From NCBI GenBank assembly GCA_949128115.1, contig OX421961.1:124685050-124749049 (forward strand): a stretch of DNA of 64,000 nucleotides, written 5' to 3'. Below, piece after piece: positions 48,026 through 58,680 of this stretch; position 1 is the stretch's first letter; every line of letters starts with the position of its first letter. Both the position numbers and the translations under genes were made by a program. Source of the DNA: Anaspis maculata. Lineage: Eukaryota > Arthropoda > Insecta > Coleoptera > Scraptiidae. The notes under the pieces are model-generated. The model was given only the letters and a program-made list of their open reading frames with translations, did no database searches and had not been told where the DNA came from.

Positions 48026-49028
48026 CAGGGTGGCCCAACAAAATAAAAACAGAGGGGTTTTTTGGTCATTTCACCTCATTTTTCTTTTAAATCGGACAGG
48101 TCGACTCTAATATCAAGGGGGACATCTGGAACATACATTAGCGCAACTTTCAAATGACATCTACTTTACGATATCTACATCAAATCAAAGAGAATAAAAT
48201 CCTCTTTTTGAAAAAAAATTTTTTCAAATTTTCAACCCCACCCCCTATTCTCCTAAGATTCTGAGTGTCCGATTTGATATTCTTGACCTCTCAATTTTCT
48301 TCATTGCAGTCAACGTCATCCTGCACAGCATCAAAAAAGAAAATTTTCTATGGAAGAAGTGCCACCCAAATTCACCCCTTCTAATTGAAAAATGATACTA
48401 CCTACGTACTTTGCGATACATCAAATTGAAAGAACTTGAATTTGCTCCATGAAAAAAATATTTTAAATTTTTTTAAAAACCCCTCTTTCCCTCCTCAAAT
48501 AGTTTGAATGTTCAATTGATTGGGGGAAGGGTTGAAAATTTTCAAAACATTGTTCTCGGAAGAAGAATTCAAATCCCTTCAATTCGATGTATCACAAAGT
48601 AGGTGGTATCTTGTTGAATTTTTAAGCTGGGTAGGGGAGAACACTTTCTTCACTGAAAATTTTCTTCTTCGATACTAGCTGGAATGACGCGGACCAAGTT
48701 GAAAAAAATTTGGGAGTCGATAATATAAAGCGGGACAGTCATAGAATTCCAGGAAGAAGAGTGGTAGGATCCAAAAATTTTTTTAAATTTTTTTTCATAG
48801 AGAGAATTTAATTCTCTTAAATTTTTTTATGTATCGCAAGATGGGTGGTGTCCTTGGAAATTTCGAAGTTGAAGTGGGTGGGGTTGAGGGGTTTTGAGAT
48901 AGAAATTCGCCAATGTATATTTCAGATGTCCCCCTCGATATAAAAATCGACCTGTCCGAGCTTTTTTCAAAAAAATTAGGTGAAATGCCCAAAAAGCCCC
49001 TCCGTAGTATTGTCGTTGGGCCACCCTG
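48026..49028. mobile_element. 1003-bp foldback, TA-flanked, mariner-type ends
   Basis: Starts CAGGGTGGCCCAACA and ends GTTGGGCCACCCTG between TA dinucleotides. Pairing runs almost to the centre near 48530. The 36-bp module lies in both arms (48092-48128 and 48923-48960), 60-70 bp from each tip, nearly the same distance as in the DD41D transposon. GATACATCAAATTGAAAGAA (48415) and its mirror also occur. The copy at 6840-7630 is a relative. Non-autonomous. Confidence 0.92.
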
Positions 49029-49859
49029 TATGCACCTTTATTTCCAATATATTAATTATTACATCAAAATCATTCTCTTAGTGCTAACAAAGAGAAAACC
49101 AGCTTCAAAAAAATGGTTTGAGTATTTTTGCGAACTACTAAAATATTCACATTCTTTGGATATTACTGTGTGTATCACTGAATGTAACAAAAAGTTCAAA
49201 TGAATTTCCCATTGGCCATGAAGAACAGGCTGTTGATTTCTTGATTTTTTTTTCAACCTTTTTAGAATTAATTTGCATAATGTGGCTGTCAAACGTCGAT
49301 CGCCCCACCTCTTCTTTATTGAAACTATGTCAAAAGACAGTTTTCTAATTTTTTTTTCATAATATTTGAACGAGTCTTCAAATCGCATATGTTTAATGAC
49401 GTTCCATGATTTTTTTTTAGTATCAATAATTCATCTTCCTTCGTTAGATTTGCATACCCCAATAATTTTATTGTGCAATTGACAATGGTATTTTTGCAAA
49501 AGTTTTTTCACCAGATAAGGTGAATATTCCTAATTTATTGGGCCCCCTTTCAATATTCCTTGTAAGCCTCTAAGAAAATTTAGAAGTGCCTAAATGAAAA
49601 CGGTATACATATAGGTCCATGACCTATACCTATCCTATTATTAGCTGTGGCTTTTGGTACCTTATGAAATTAATCTTCCACATGAGAATGAAAGATTTTT
49701 GGATGGAGTCTTGATTTAAAAATTAGTTACTTGAATGAAGAGAAATAAATGATGATGTAGGTCAAGATCTGCATTGAATAACAATATAAATAATAGGTCG
49801 TGGTAGGAATGGTAGTAAGCGTATGATGCGATAGTAAAGTGTGATAAAAACACAGCAAC
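49029..49859. other. no recognisable gene
   Basis: AT-rich, only short ORFs, no repeat recognised. Confidence 0.5.
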
Positions 49860-50900
49860 TGTCGAATTTCACTTGTTTGGGCAGGTATCACGTTCCGCTC
49901 TAGAGGTCGGCGGTTAGAATGTGACGCGCGGTCTCGCGCACCGCGGAGCGACACTTCGGGACGAACGCCACCTGGCAGTGGCAACCCAGAAACACATCGC
50001 CCTGTTCGCCGGTTGACCGTCTGTATTGGTAGTCTGTGCCAGAGGGAAGTTATCTCTCTGACATCGTGCAAAAGCTCAAATTGCCGAGATGAAAAGGCTG
50101 CAGAGTTCTTTGAATTAAAAAGGATTTTCTACCCAGGACGAGTTATATTTCACTCTTTTTTAATTGCACCCACCCCCTTTTCCCTCCCAACTTCCAAGCG
50201 TCCGTTGTTTGCAGATGCGCGCGAGAAGGGCAGAAAGATTATACTTTTTTACTCCCGCGTCCGAAATTCCTCCTTCGACGATATTTCATAGTTTTAATCT
50301 TGACAGTCGTATTCTGCTTGCGCTGCCAAGCAATAAAAATCTTGCTTTTATACTCTGTCGGGACGTTTTTAATTCTGGAACTGCGGCGCGGGCGTGTATA
50401 CGGCGGCGGTCGGAATCCTCTGGAACGCCGTTAAAACTAAGGAATAAAATACGGCTTTGTCCCTATCTCTCAAACAATCTCTGGGCTATAAAAACATGCA
50501 CACGCCGCCACCGGTCCCGGGCATTAAAAAGTTAGAAAAGCAATATCGCAGGCGTCCGAGCGGGAAATTTTTATTTTGTGCCTTTTCAGAATGCTCTGCA
50601 TCCGACCAACCGGGGGCTTCGCCGTGCAAGTAATTTAAATTCAGCTAAGGCGAAGAGACGCCGCCCGTTATTTTTAGCATTTCCCAGAGATTAAAGCAAT
50701 ATTTTACATGGTTCGCTGCTCCGCCACGCCGCCGGCTAGAAATTAAAGTTTTTCCAGGGAGGTTTTTCATGCCGCGCACCCTGGACGGACGTGCAGAAAC
50801 TGGCCTTATCTCACGCGCAGTAATTTGAATTTATGCAGCGCATTTTGTCGCATTCAGAATGTTTTATTTGATATTTATGGGTCGGGATGCAGCATTAGCT
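49860..50900. other. GC/CpG-rich single-copy island
   Basis: Composition differs markedly from the flanks, with many CpG words (GCGCGGTCTCGCGCACCGCG, GGCGGCGGTCGG, CGCCGCCGGC). It also holds evenly scattered AT-rich words (TAATTTAAATT, ATAAAAATC) of the kind seen in homeodomain-type binding regions. No ORF is convincing. Plausible as a regulatory island; conservation would have to be tested. Confidence 0.35.
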
Positions 50901-51456
50901 TACTTTTAATTCTGAAATAAGTGTTTGTTTGCGAACGAGACTGCTTTCATGTTGGCGCTCGTTGAAACCGCGAGTCCCCTGTGTGATACATATGCGCACA
51001 TTACCTATACCTAGAGCTTGACTTCTTATCAAGCCGCAACATAATTGATTTTAGTATGAAGCATTCATCAAAAACTTCTTACCTACGAAAAAATTCAACT
51101 ACAAAAGTAGATAATCCACTTCATTCGCTGAATTCGAGATTCAAATTAGTTTTTCCCGCCACAAGATGGCTGCCAAATAATAATAATAATAATAATAATT
51201 TATTTTACTGTTTTTTATACAATATAAATAATATAGCCAAAAAATAAAAGTTACTCTTATGGTAAAATAAAATAGTAAATAAATATAAAGTCTATACCGA
51301 CTTGTATAATTTTTAATAATCAAAATACTGTGTCCCATAGTAATTGTTGATAGTGTGGTCTAAATAGACTGCGCAGGAAGCTTAGCTTGTAATGCGTCCT
51401 TTAGACCAACATCTTAGGCCAAAATCAGCAAAATATAATAATAAAATCATAATATT
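50901..51456. other. unassigned, with (AAT)n microsatellite
   Basis: A run of AAT triplets occupies about 51176-51201; otherwise AT-rich DNA with no feature. Confidence 0.6.
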
Positions 51457-52276
51457 ATAGTAGGTTCACTTGTACCGTGATTCTAGTTGGCTGTGAGATT
51501 TTGTTTCTAAGTTTTCAAATCTGATATTTGAAAACTCCCTAGAACTTGGCAGTTGGTTGCATTGATATTTGAAAGTTTAAGCTTGACGACAAGATCACCA
51601 ACTTTACCGTTTGTCAGATCGAGTGTCAAATAGACTGAAAATCACGAGTTTCAAGAAAATTGTGGTAAAATTATGCCCATTACTGTGAAAACTGTGTTTG
51701 CGCCTCAGCTTGTGTCTTGAACAATAACGTCCAGTGCCCATTTTAAAGCCCTCGAGAGTGCCATCAAGAACTCGCTTCTGGGAGAAAAAATGGGCGCAAT
51801 GGGTGCTGGGCATGTACCCCATAACGTTCAGCTTTGCGGAGAAGACGTGAATCTATTTTCAAAAACCACATATTATGGAAGCATTGTGAACTATTCCTGG
51901 TTTTTAAAAGAAGTACCCACACTCTGGAAGGCTGGAAACGATGGGAAGCTGAACCCTCCTAATTTTTGTGGGGATGGGATTCATCGGCGTTAATACTTGA
52001 TTTCACTGCATGCTCAGGACATCGTACTGGAACAAGAAATTTGCGGAACTTGTGAAAGGTGAACAACATCCACTATATATTTGCAATTTGCAAAGTTGAT
52101 TTCGGTAAATTTTCCATTTTTGACAGCAACAGTCAACACACCATCACACCAACATAACCTATCTTTCGAAGCCAGACGCTCAGGCGCACACTAGGCAGTT
52201 GAACGTGAAGTCTACAATGCCAAACTGTGAAATTTGCCCAGCCTACTAGAATCACGGTACAAGTGAACCTACTATA
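51457..52276. mobile_element. about 820-bp element with about 36-bp TIRs
   Basis: TATAGTAGGTTCACTTGTAC and CGTGATTCTAGT at the left are mirrored at 52241-52276. The TA at each tip fits a Tc1/mariner-type target. The interior holds no transposase motif. The TIRs differ by one or two bases. Confidence 0.85.
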
Positions 52277-52411
52277 ACAATAATATAATAAGGGAAGAAA
52301 GAAAGCAAGATATTTTTCATTGTCATGAGTATTTCAAAATTCAAACTTGAGTACCTCATTTCAACAATCATCGGATCTGTCGTAGCCATGCAGGGTATAG
52401 AATCTGGTTTG

Positions 52412-53446
52412 TCACAAAATCATTTTTCCAGAATAGTATGTGTTTTTTAAGTCTATGAAGCTTAGAATTTCTATTCGTGACTTGCTCTTGATCCAATTTT
52501 TCAACTTTGATTTAAACATATTAATTGAATTGATACTTTTCAATCCATTCGGCATCAGGTTGTACAACTTTGGTCCCAGGAAGTAGTAACTCCTTTGCGT
52601 CAATGTTTTGTCTGTATGTGGCGTTCTTACAGTGTAATCCTTGTGTCGTGTCAAGTATTTATGGTCAATATTGATTAATTCGTTTCTGTGAATATATTGT
52701 CTGAGTAAAACGGAATAGGAAAACAACTGTCTGATGTCCATGACATTTGCCCCTTGAAACAATAATTGGGAGGGGTAGGTGTACTCTCTATTGTAAATAA
52801 TTTTAAGTATCCATTTTTGAATTTTTTCTAGAGGCTTTATATGGTTGTTAGTAGCTCCCCCCCATCCCACAATCCCATAAGTAATGTGCGGCTGCACTAG
52901 TGCATAATAAAGTCGACGCAGTTGATCAGTTTGGAATATTTTTTTCAGATATTTAATTTTAGTCAATATAGTTCTAAGTCTCCGAACAACATGAGCTCTG
53001 TGTGTATTCCATCTTAAATGGGAATCAATGTAGATGCCAAGATATTTTGTGTTAGTCGTGCTTTGGATTTCAACAGAAGGACATTGACAACCAGTCATCT
53101 GAATAGTAATATGATCAAAAATCGGGAGCTTAGAACTATATGATGTAAAAGGAACAAAGGTAGTTTTTTCAAAGTTGATTGTTAGTAATTTGCGGTTGAA
53201 GTTATGCACAATCGCTTCCATTGCAACCTCTACTTGATTTTTTAGGCTCGTCCAATCATCTCCTTTGAACAATATTACTGTATCGTCAGCAAAACCGATC
53301 ACGTCTCCACCATGTTTGTTATTTGAATCAAAAAGGTCATTAAGGTATATAATAAATAAAATTGGACCCAGTACCGTACCTTGTGGCACTCCGCATTTGA
53401 TAATTTTTTGGCTGCTGGTCTCCTCTCCGACTGTTACTCTTTGTTC
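52412..53446 (-). pseudogene. jockey/CR1-like reverse transcriptase, 3' part
   Basis: Open on the minus strand from the hAT-MITE junction to the stop at 52412. Reading inward it shows GVPQGTVLGPILFIIYLNDL, then FADDT (RT motif C), STTNTKYLGIYIDSHLRWN, and a thumb region (ALVQPHITYGIVGWGG). The C-terminus (RSYYFLGPKLYNLMPNGLKS) is typical of this group of non-LTR elements. This half has no internal stop. The 5' half continues beyond the inserted MITE at 54638-55350. No endonuclease domain is present, so the copy is 5'-truncated. Confidence 0.9.
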
Positions 53447-54637
53447 TAGTGTTGCACGAGACGAGATCGAGACGAGATTTCACCCGATCTCGTCTCGATC
53501 TCGATTTATTTTCAAAACTTCAATCTCGTCTCGATCACGTCTCGGCGATCAGAACAAAAATCTCGATCTCGGCTCGAGAATCTCGATCTCGACTCGAGAT
53601 TCTCGAGTTATTTTAGCATCTTCAATTACATTCACTATAATTCAAATACCTACCTACAACTCTCTGTATTATCTATTTATATTGTTTGTACCTAGTCCAA
53701 GTGATCCATCATTTAGCATATTTTAGGTATTTTACCTGTTCGAACATCGAACTATCAGTGTTAGTGTTAGATGTGTCGGGCTGCACACGAGCGCCAAACC
53801 TGTACTACTTTCCTATACAATAATACCTGATAATAACAATAACATCGAAACACTTTCTTCCGTTTCATCTCATTCTGAAATTAAATTTTGGCTCGTCTTG
53901 CAATATTCTGAAGTATGATACCCACAACCGCGTGTTGGTCGTTCCGTCACTTCCGCCCTTGAATATAGCTATAGTATTGTGTTGAGCTTCATATCGTACC
54001 TCCCTGTAATAAAAATGTTACCGACCATCGATATAACCGTACTTGCAATAAATCAACAGAGGAGAAAAAACAACCATAGGTATCTAGTGAATGGCAGTAT
54101 TATTTTTCACCCAACATGAAAGGCCCAAAAACTGGAACTATAAGGATGGGCTACATTCCTGACATCATGTAGGTACTTCTGTTATGATCGTAAACTTTTA
54201 ACAATTAACGTGAAATTTAGAAAAATGTTCATTAATAACTAATAAGCTTGCTGTAAAAAAGTTCAGAGCGAAGGATGATTCATTTCGCAAAAATTAAAGG
54301 TTATTACGAAACATTACTAGCAAACATAAAATGATGAGACGGGAAGGTCTTGTTGTGAGACTTCAAAGTACAAGACCTTGATTTTTTTTGAAAAAAATCC
54401 CTAGAAAAGGATAATGTTCATCAAAAGACTGAAGGGAAATGAAATGAATCCGTTGAAAACTTTTTCAGTAATTTGAAAAAAAATGAGGTCGAGAGTCGAG
54501 AATCGAGATTTTTCTCGGCGAGATTCTCGTATCGGCAGTCTTATTCTCGTCTCGATCTCGAATCTCGTCGCCTTGATCTCGTCTCGATCTCGTCTCGAAT
54601 CTCGAGGCGAGATCGAGACGAGATTCGTGCAACACTA
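53447..54637. mobile_element. hAT-type non-autonomous element, copy 2
   Basis: A 1191-bp copy of the element at 13009-14213 with the same ends and the same GATCTCGTCTCG-rich subterminal arrays. Differences are a modest number of substitutions and short indels. It interrupts the RT ORF. The flanks (minus strand) are GCAACAAA and G-AACAAA, an 8-bp duplication with one base lost. Removing the insertion would leave the RT reading frame continuous across the site. Confidence 0.92.
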
Positions 54638-55350
54638 TTTGTTGCCGACCTGTTAAATAGTCCTTGATGAGATTATGTGGAACTCCCCTTATCCCCGCCT
54701 GCTCAATTGTGTCAAATAGATGTTGGTGGTCGACGGTGTCGATAGCTTTTGCTAGGTCGAGGAAAACTGCTATTGCTGGTTTATTGTTATTGATAGATTT
54801 GTATAATAGAAGTGGTGAGGTATGCTATAGCATCTTGTGTTGACTTTTTTTTCCCTGAATCCAAACTGCTTTGGTGAAAGAACATCAAATTTGTTTAAAA
54901 AGTAGTTAGTCTGGTTTTCAGTGTTCCCTCAAAAATCTTAGCAAAGTTTGAAATCAAAGAAATAGGTCTGTAGTTTTGCGGCATTTGTTGGTTTCCTTTC
55001 TTATATATTGGTTTTACTATACTTGTTTTGAAGATTTCTGGGCAAACACCTGTCTCGTATGCTTTATTTATTATTATTGCGAAAGGTCTAGCTATGTAGT
55101 TGCAGATTGGTTTAAGAGTTTCTGCTTTTATCTGGTCTTGTCCAGGAGATGTTTGATTTTTTAAATTGTTTATCAACTTGACTATTTCCTCTTCAGTAGT
55201 AGGTTTTAAAATATAGAATGCCTATTTCTTTCAACATGTACAGGAAAAGATGATTTCTGACATTTTTTAATTTTTTGAGCAAGTTTTTCACCGAGTTCTG
55301 TGAAGTGATTAGCGAAAATTTCAGATATCATGTCATGCGGATTGAAATGA
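54638..55350 (-). pseudogene. jockey/CR1-like reverse transcriptase, 5' part
   Basis: The minus strand reads ISEIFANHFTELGEKLAQKI, then KPTTEEEIVKLINNLKNQTS, SPGQDQIKAETLKPI, KPIYKKGNQQMPQNYRPISL, PKQFGF, and FLDLAKAIDTVDHQHLFDTI (motif A, with Ile where AFDT is usual), ending at YLTGRQQ by the MITE junction. At least two frameshifts occur, one in an A8 run near 54855 and one near 54800. An in-frame stop lies near 55210. Coding similarity ends about 55350, where the tandem repeat begins. Confidence 0.85.
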
Positions 55351-55880
55351 CAATTCACCTCACTTTTTGAAATAGTAGGCCGTTCAAGTGTATCACCACC
55401 AAGATCATTGGTGAAAACACCCCTCCAGAATGACCAACCTCAAACATTCAAATAGTTTTCACTATTTTATGAAGATTTTCAGTGTTGCTTGGTTAATTGT
55501 CTTGACAAATACACCTCACTTATCGGTGTATTACAAACGACAACTCACCTCACTCCTCAAAACAGTAGGCTGTATAAGTGTATTACCACCAAGGTCATTA
55601 GTGAAAACACCCCTCTAGAATGACCAACCTTGAATATTCGAACAGTTTTTACTTTTTCAGGAAGATTTTCAGTGTGGTTCGATCAATTGTCTTAACGAAT
55701 ACACCTCTAGGTTCGATATAGGTATTATCGCTTACATCTCGATTTACACTCGGATCCCCTCGTGAAAATCCTCGATGTAGCGATAATACACTTCACCTAT
55801 CGGTGTATTACATACGACAATTCACCTCACTCCTTAAAATAGTAGACCGTATAAGTGTATTACCACCAAGGTCATTGGTG
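55348..55880. repeat. tandem repeat, about 190-bp unit, three copies
   Basis: Units begin near 55348, 55538 and 55815, each reading ACGACAA.TCACCTCACTCCT..AA.AGTAGGC.GT..AAGTGTAT.ACCACCAAG. The third is displaced by an extra 87 bp that contains CGGATCCCCTCGTGAAAAT. It abuts the truncated 5' end of the RT fragment. Confidence 0.85.
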
Positions 55881-57060
55881 AGAACACTCCTCCAGAATGG
55901 CCAACCTTGACCCTTCAATGCCCAACCCTACTTAAATGGAGATTTTTGATTTTTTTTTCCACTTCCCTGTTTTTTTGGGGCTTCAACTAACATATGTGAA
56001 TTTTTTGGAAATTTTCCTACCAACAACAAGAATATTAACTCAAAAGTACCGTCGGAAATAAAACGAGATGGAAAATGGTTCCATGGTTTCGTCCTCCGCC
56101 ATCATGTTCGATGGAAAAGCTTTCCTTTTGCTTTGAATAGTCTTTCATGCCAGAGTATTTTTCAAACGTAGTTTTTCCAGAAGCACAAGGGACATGAAAT
56201 ATTTATCTACTTATAGACATTTATTTGTTCATCCAAATCAGCCTTTCTTAGCGACAAAGCAACACGTTCACCAAGACGACAATACTCCTTCATCTCTTCC
56301 TCTACATCTTCATTTTTTCCTTGTCACCCCCAAAATCGTAGACATACGCATTATTATCAGCTTAGCACCATAACTTATATCCCCCTTGATGGGCTTTATA
56401 GGGTTATATTGTTCTAGACTGCTTCTACCCTTGAAAAGGATCAAGGTTTCGTCAATACTTGTCTTGATAGAATGGGCGATGAGGAAAGAATAAATGATTC
56501 TTGTCTGGACGAGGTGAAGGGACCCGCGATAGTGTGTTTTTATATTCATTCTCAATATTTTCATCATCCCCATCCTCTTTATCGATCGTCAAATCGTTAT
56601 CCAGCGGTAAATTCTCCAATAAAATCATGGCCGCGAGCTCCTCTAGCTGTTTATTCTGTTAGAGGCAGATCGTGAGTCTATTTGATTCTTTTCTGAGACA
56701 TGAGTGTGTTTTATTCCTGACGGTACTTTTGAGTCACCTGAAAAAATCGGTCCCAATAAGGAGAAAGAATTGCAATTCGAAGTATTACTCTATCATTCTC
56801 CATTGATAAAAGAGTTATATTTTTGTTTTTTTGTATAATTAGGGTCATTAGAATGTATATCATGCAAAATAACCTTACTGCAAATTATATTACTTACCAC
56901 CCTGAGCCATTTTTTAGTCAAATGCTGAAATTATTCAAAAACTGAGCTTCGACACGCCCACGAAATTTTTCACTGATTATTGAAGAAGTACTTTAGAGTA
57001 CCGTTCGGTCTGAAACCTCCTAAAATGATATATACTTTATTATACGATGTTGGAAATTGG
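55881..57060. other. no recognisable gene
   Basis: Unassigned; short ORFs only. Confidence 0.45.
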
Positions 57061-57175
57061 TTGGACTCGAAAGCGGATCCCCTCGTGAAAATTCTCGATG
57101 TAGCGATGATGCACCTCACCTATCGGTGTATTACATACCTACGACAATCCACCTCACTCCTTAAATAGTAGGCCC
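57061..57175. repeat. displaced copy of the 55.7-kb repeat
   Basis: GCGGATCCCCTCGTGAAAAT, then TCTCGATGTAGCGATGATGC and CACCTATCGGTGTATTACAT, match 55752-55818 in order. The CACCTCACTCCTTAAA..AGTAGGC word follows. Separated from the array by 1.2 kb. Confidence 0.85.
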
Positions 57176-57750
57176 CCATTTCGGAGTTAACCATTCCAAT
57201 TTTTGACCTGTTTAATTCCAGCCTGAAAGGTCCCCAGTTCTGCTGATTACTGTAAAAAAAAAACTAGGATTATTGCTCAAAGTAATGATTTTTGTCTACT
57301 GAATCACGTTCTTACCTTATTTGAGCCATATTTTAGCGGTGTGGGCCTTTCTTCAATCGGGTCTTGTCCACTACTCTCTACGCAACCTGTCACCTACCTG
57401 TCATATGACCCGGCTCTGGACCACTGCAGAATTATACGCGGAAGGTGTGTGATTATTCGGGACTCGTCTAGAAATCGTATGCCGGGTGACTGAGGAAACT
57501 GCTGGAAAATGCATGGAACATTCGAGATGAATTGGTCGGATCTTTAAAGGCATCAACCGTCAGCTCACGGGCAGTTATGAATTGAAATGAGAAGTGGTAG
57601 CGAGCGGATTAAAAGCGAGTAGTAATCACAGCGATAATTCCAAGTAGATAATTGTTGGCGTGTATTTATTGTAGTACGCAGTAATAAACAGTGTGTCTTC
57701 TAAAACGATCGTCTCAATTATATTTCAACCCGTACGCGAAATACGTAACA
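57176..57750 (+). other. unassigned, possible LTR-like segment
   Basis: The part 57370-57752 has a polyadenylation-like AATAAA (57683) followed by a GT-rich stretch, and ends CGTAACA, as an LTR might. No matching start, target duplication or second LTR was found, so this is only a suggestion. Confidence 0.2.
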
Positions 57751-58129
57751 TTAGGTATATTTTCCAAGGGAGTGGGCTGTTTCAGTTCAACTATTCTACA
57801 CGATCTCGATCACCAAAAGAAGCATAGATGACTTTGACACTCGCCCTTGTTAGTTCAAATAAACCATTTCAGCCCACTGGGTATTAAGAATAACCAGCAA
57901 AATATAACTTGTGCTTTGTGTTCAATTGAAGTTGAATGTTTTGAATTCCTCAAACAACTATCAATCACTCGAGAAGTAGACCGAATATTATCTTGCACAG
58001 ATGGTCATATAATGTTGGGTCTATATACTTTTCTCTCGTGAATGACAGCTGTTTTCAGGTTAAAACGATTCAAATGAAAAAACACTAAGCACCTGTTATA
58101 GGTCATATGTGGTTCCAAAGTTTTTTTCA
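57751..58129. other. no recognisable gene
   Basis: Nothing supported. Confidence 0.45.
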
Positions 58130-58680
58130 AGTTGGACTGGCAACTAATTGAAACTGTTCTTGAGAAACGTATATTTACATGGTTTTGAAATTAACGTTAA
58201 TTTTATTTCTGATAGAAACCTTCCATGGACTTTTCAAGTGAAACGTTAGATTATTGTTAAAAATTATCGTTGAGTAAACGAAGCTTGAGAAACGTTTGAT
58301 TTCTTTTGGTTATGAATTGTTGTACTAATTTCAATTTCGATGAAAACGTTTCCAAGACGTACAAAAAAAGCGTCAGCGAAAACAGATCGTTCAATCAAGG
58401 GATCGGAAGCATTGATTGATTAGAGTCACTTATGATCAGAAAAAGTCACTGATTGAAAAATGAACGTTTTATTTCCAATTTTGATTAAAACTTCTCCAAG
58501 ACCATTGAAACGCAATATTGTTCTCAAAAAATTACCTTGAATAACAAAAACTAAGTTTGATTGTTTCAGTCATGATTCAAAAGCAATACCTTATCAGACA
58601 ATGAACGTCTTATTGTATAGTTTTCACGGAAACGCTCTAAAGACGTATCGTTAAATAAACGCATGCGAGTACGCTGAAAT
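58130..58680 (+). repeat. degenerate tandem repeat related to 41.1 kb
   Basis: Variants of GATGAAAACGTTTCCAAGAC occur near 58214, 58338, 58480 and 58626. They alternate with AAAAATTATCGTTGAGTAAACG and TTGAGAAACGT-type words, giving units of about 125-145 bp. The same word order is seen at 41040-41455. Confidence 0.6.

Noticed and set aside
12923..53726. Ser/Arg-rich protein pair (12923-13288 and 53265-53726)
   Set aside because: Both are translations of the GATCTCGTCTCG arrays in the two hAT-MITE copies and run across element borders.
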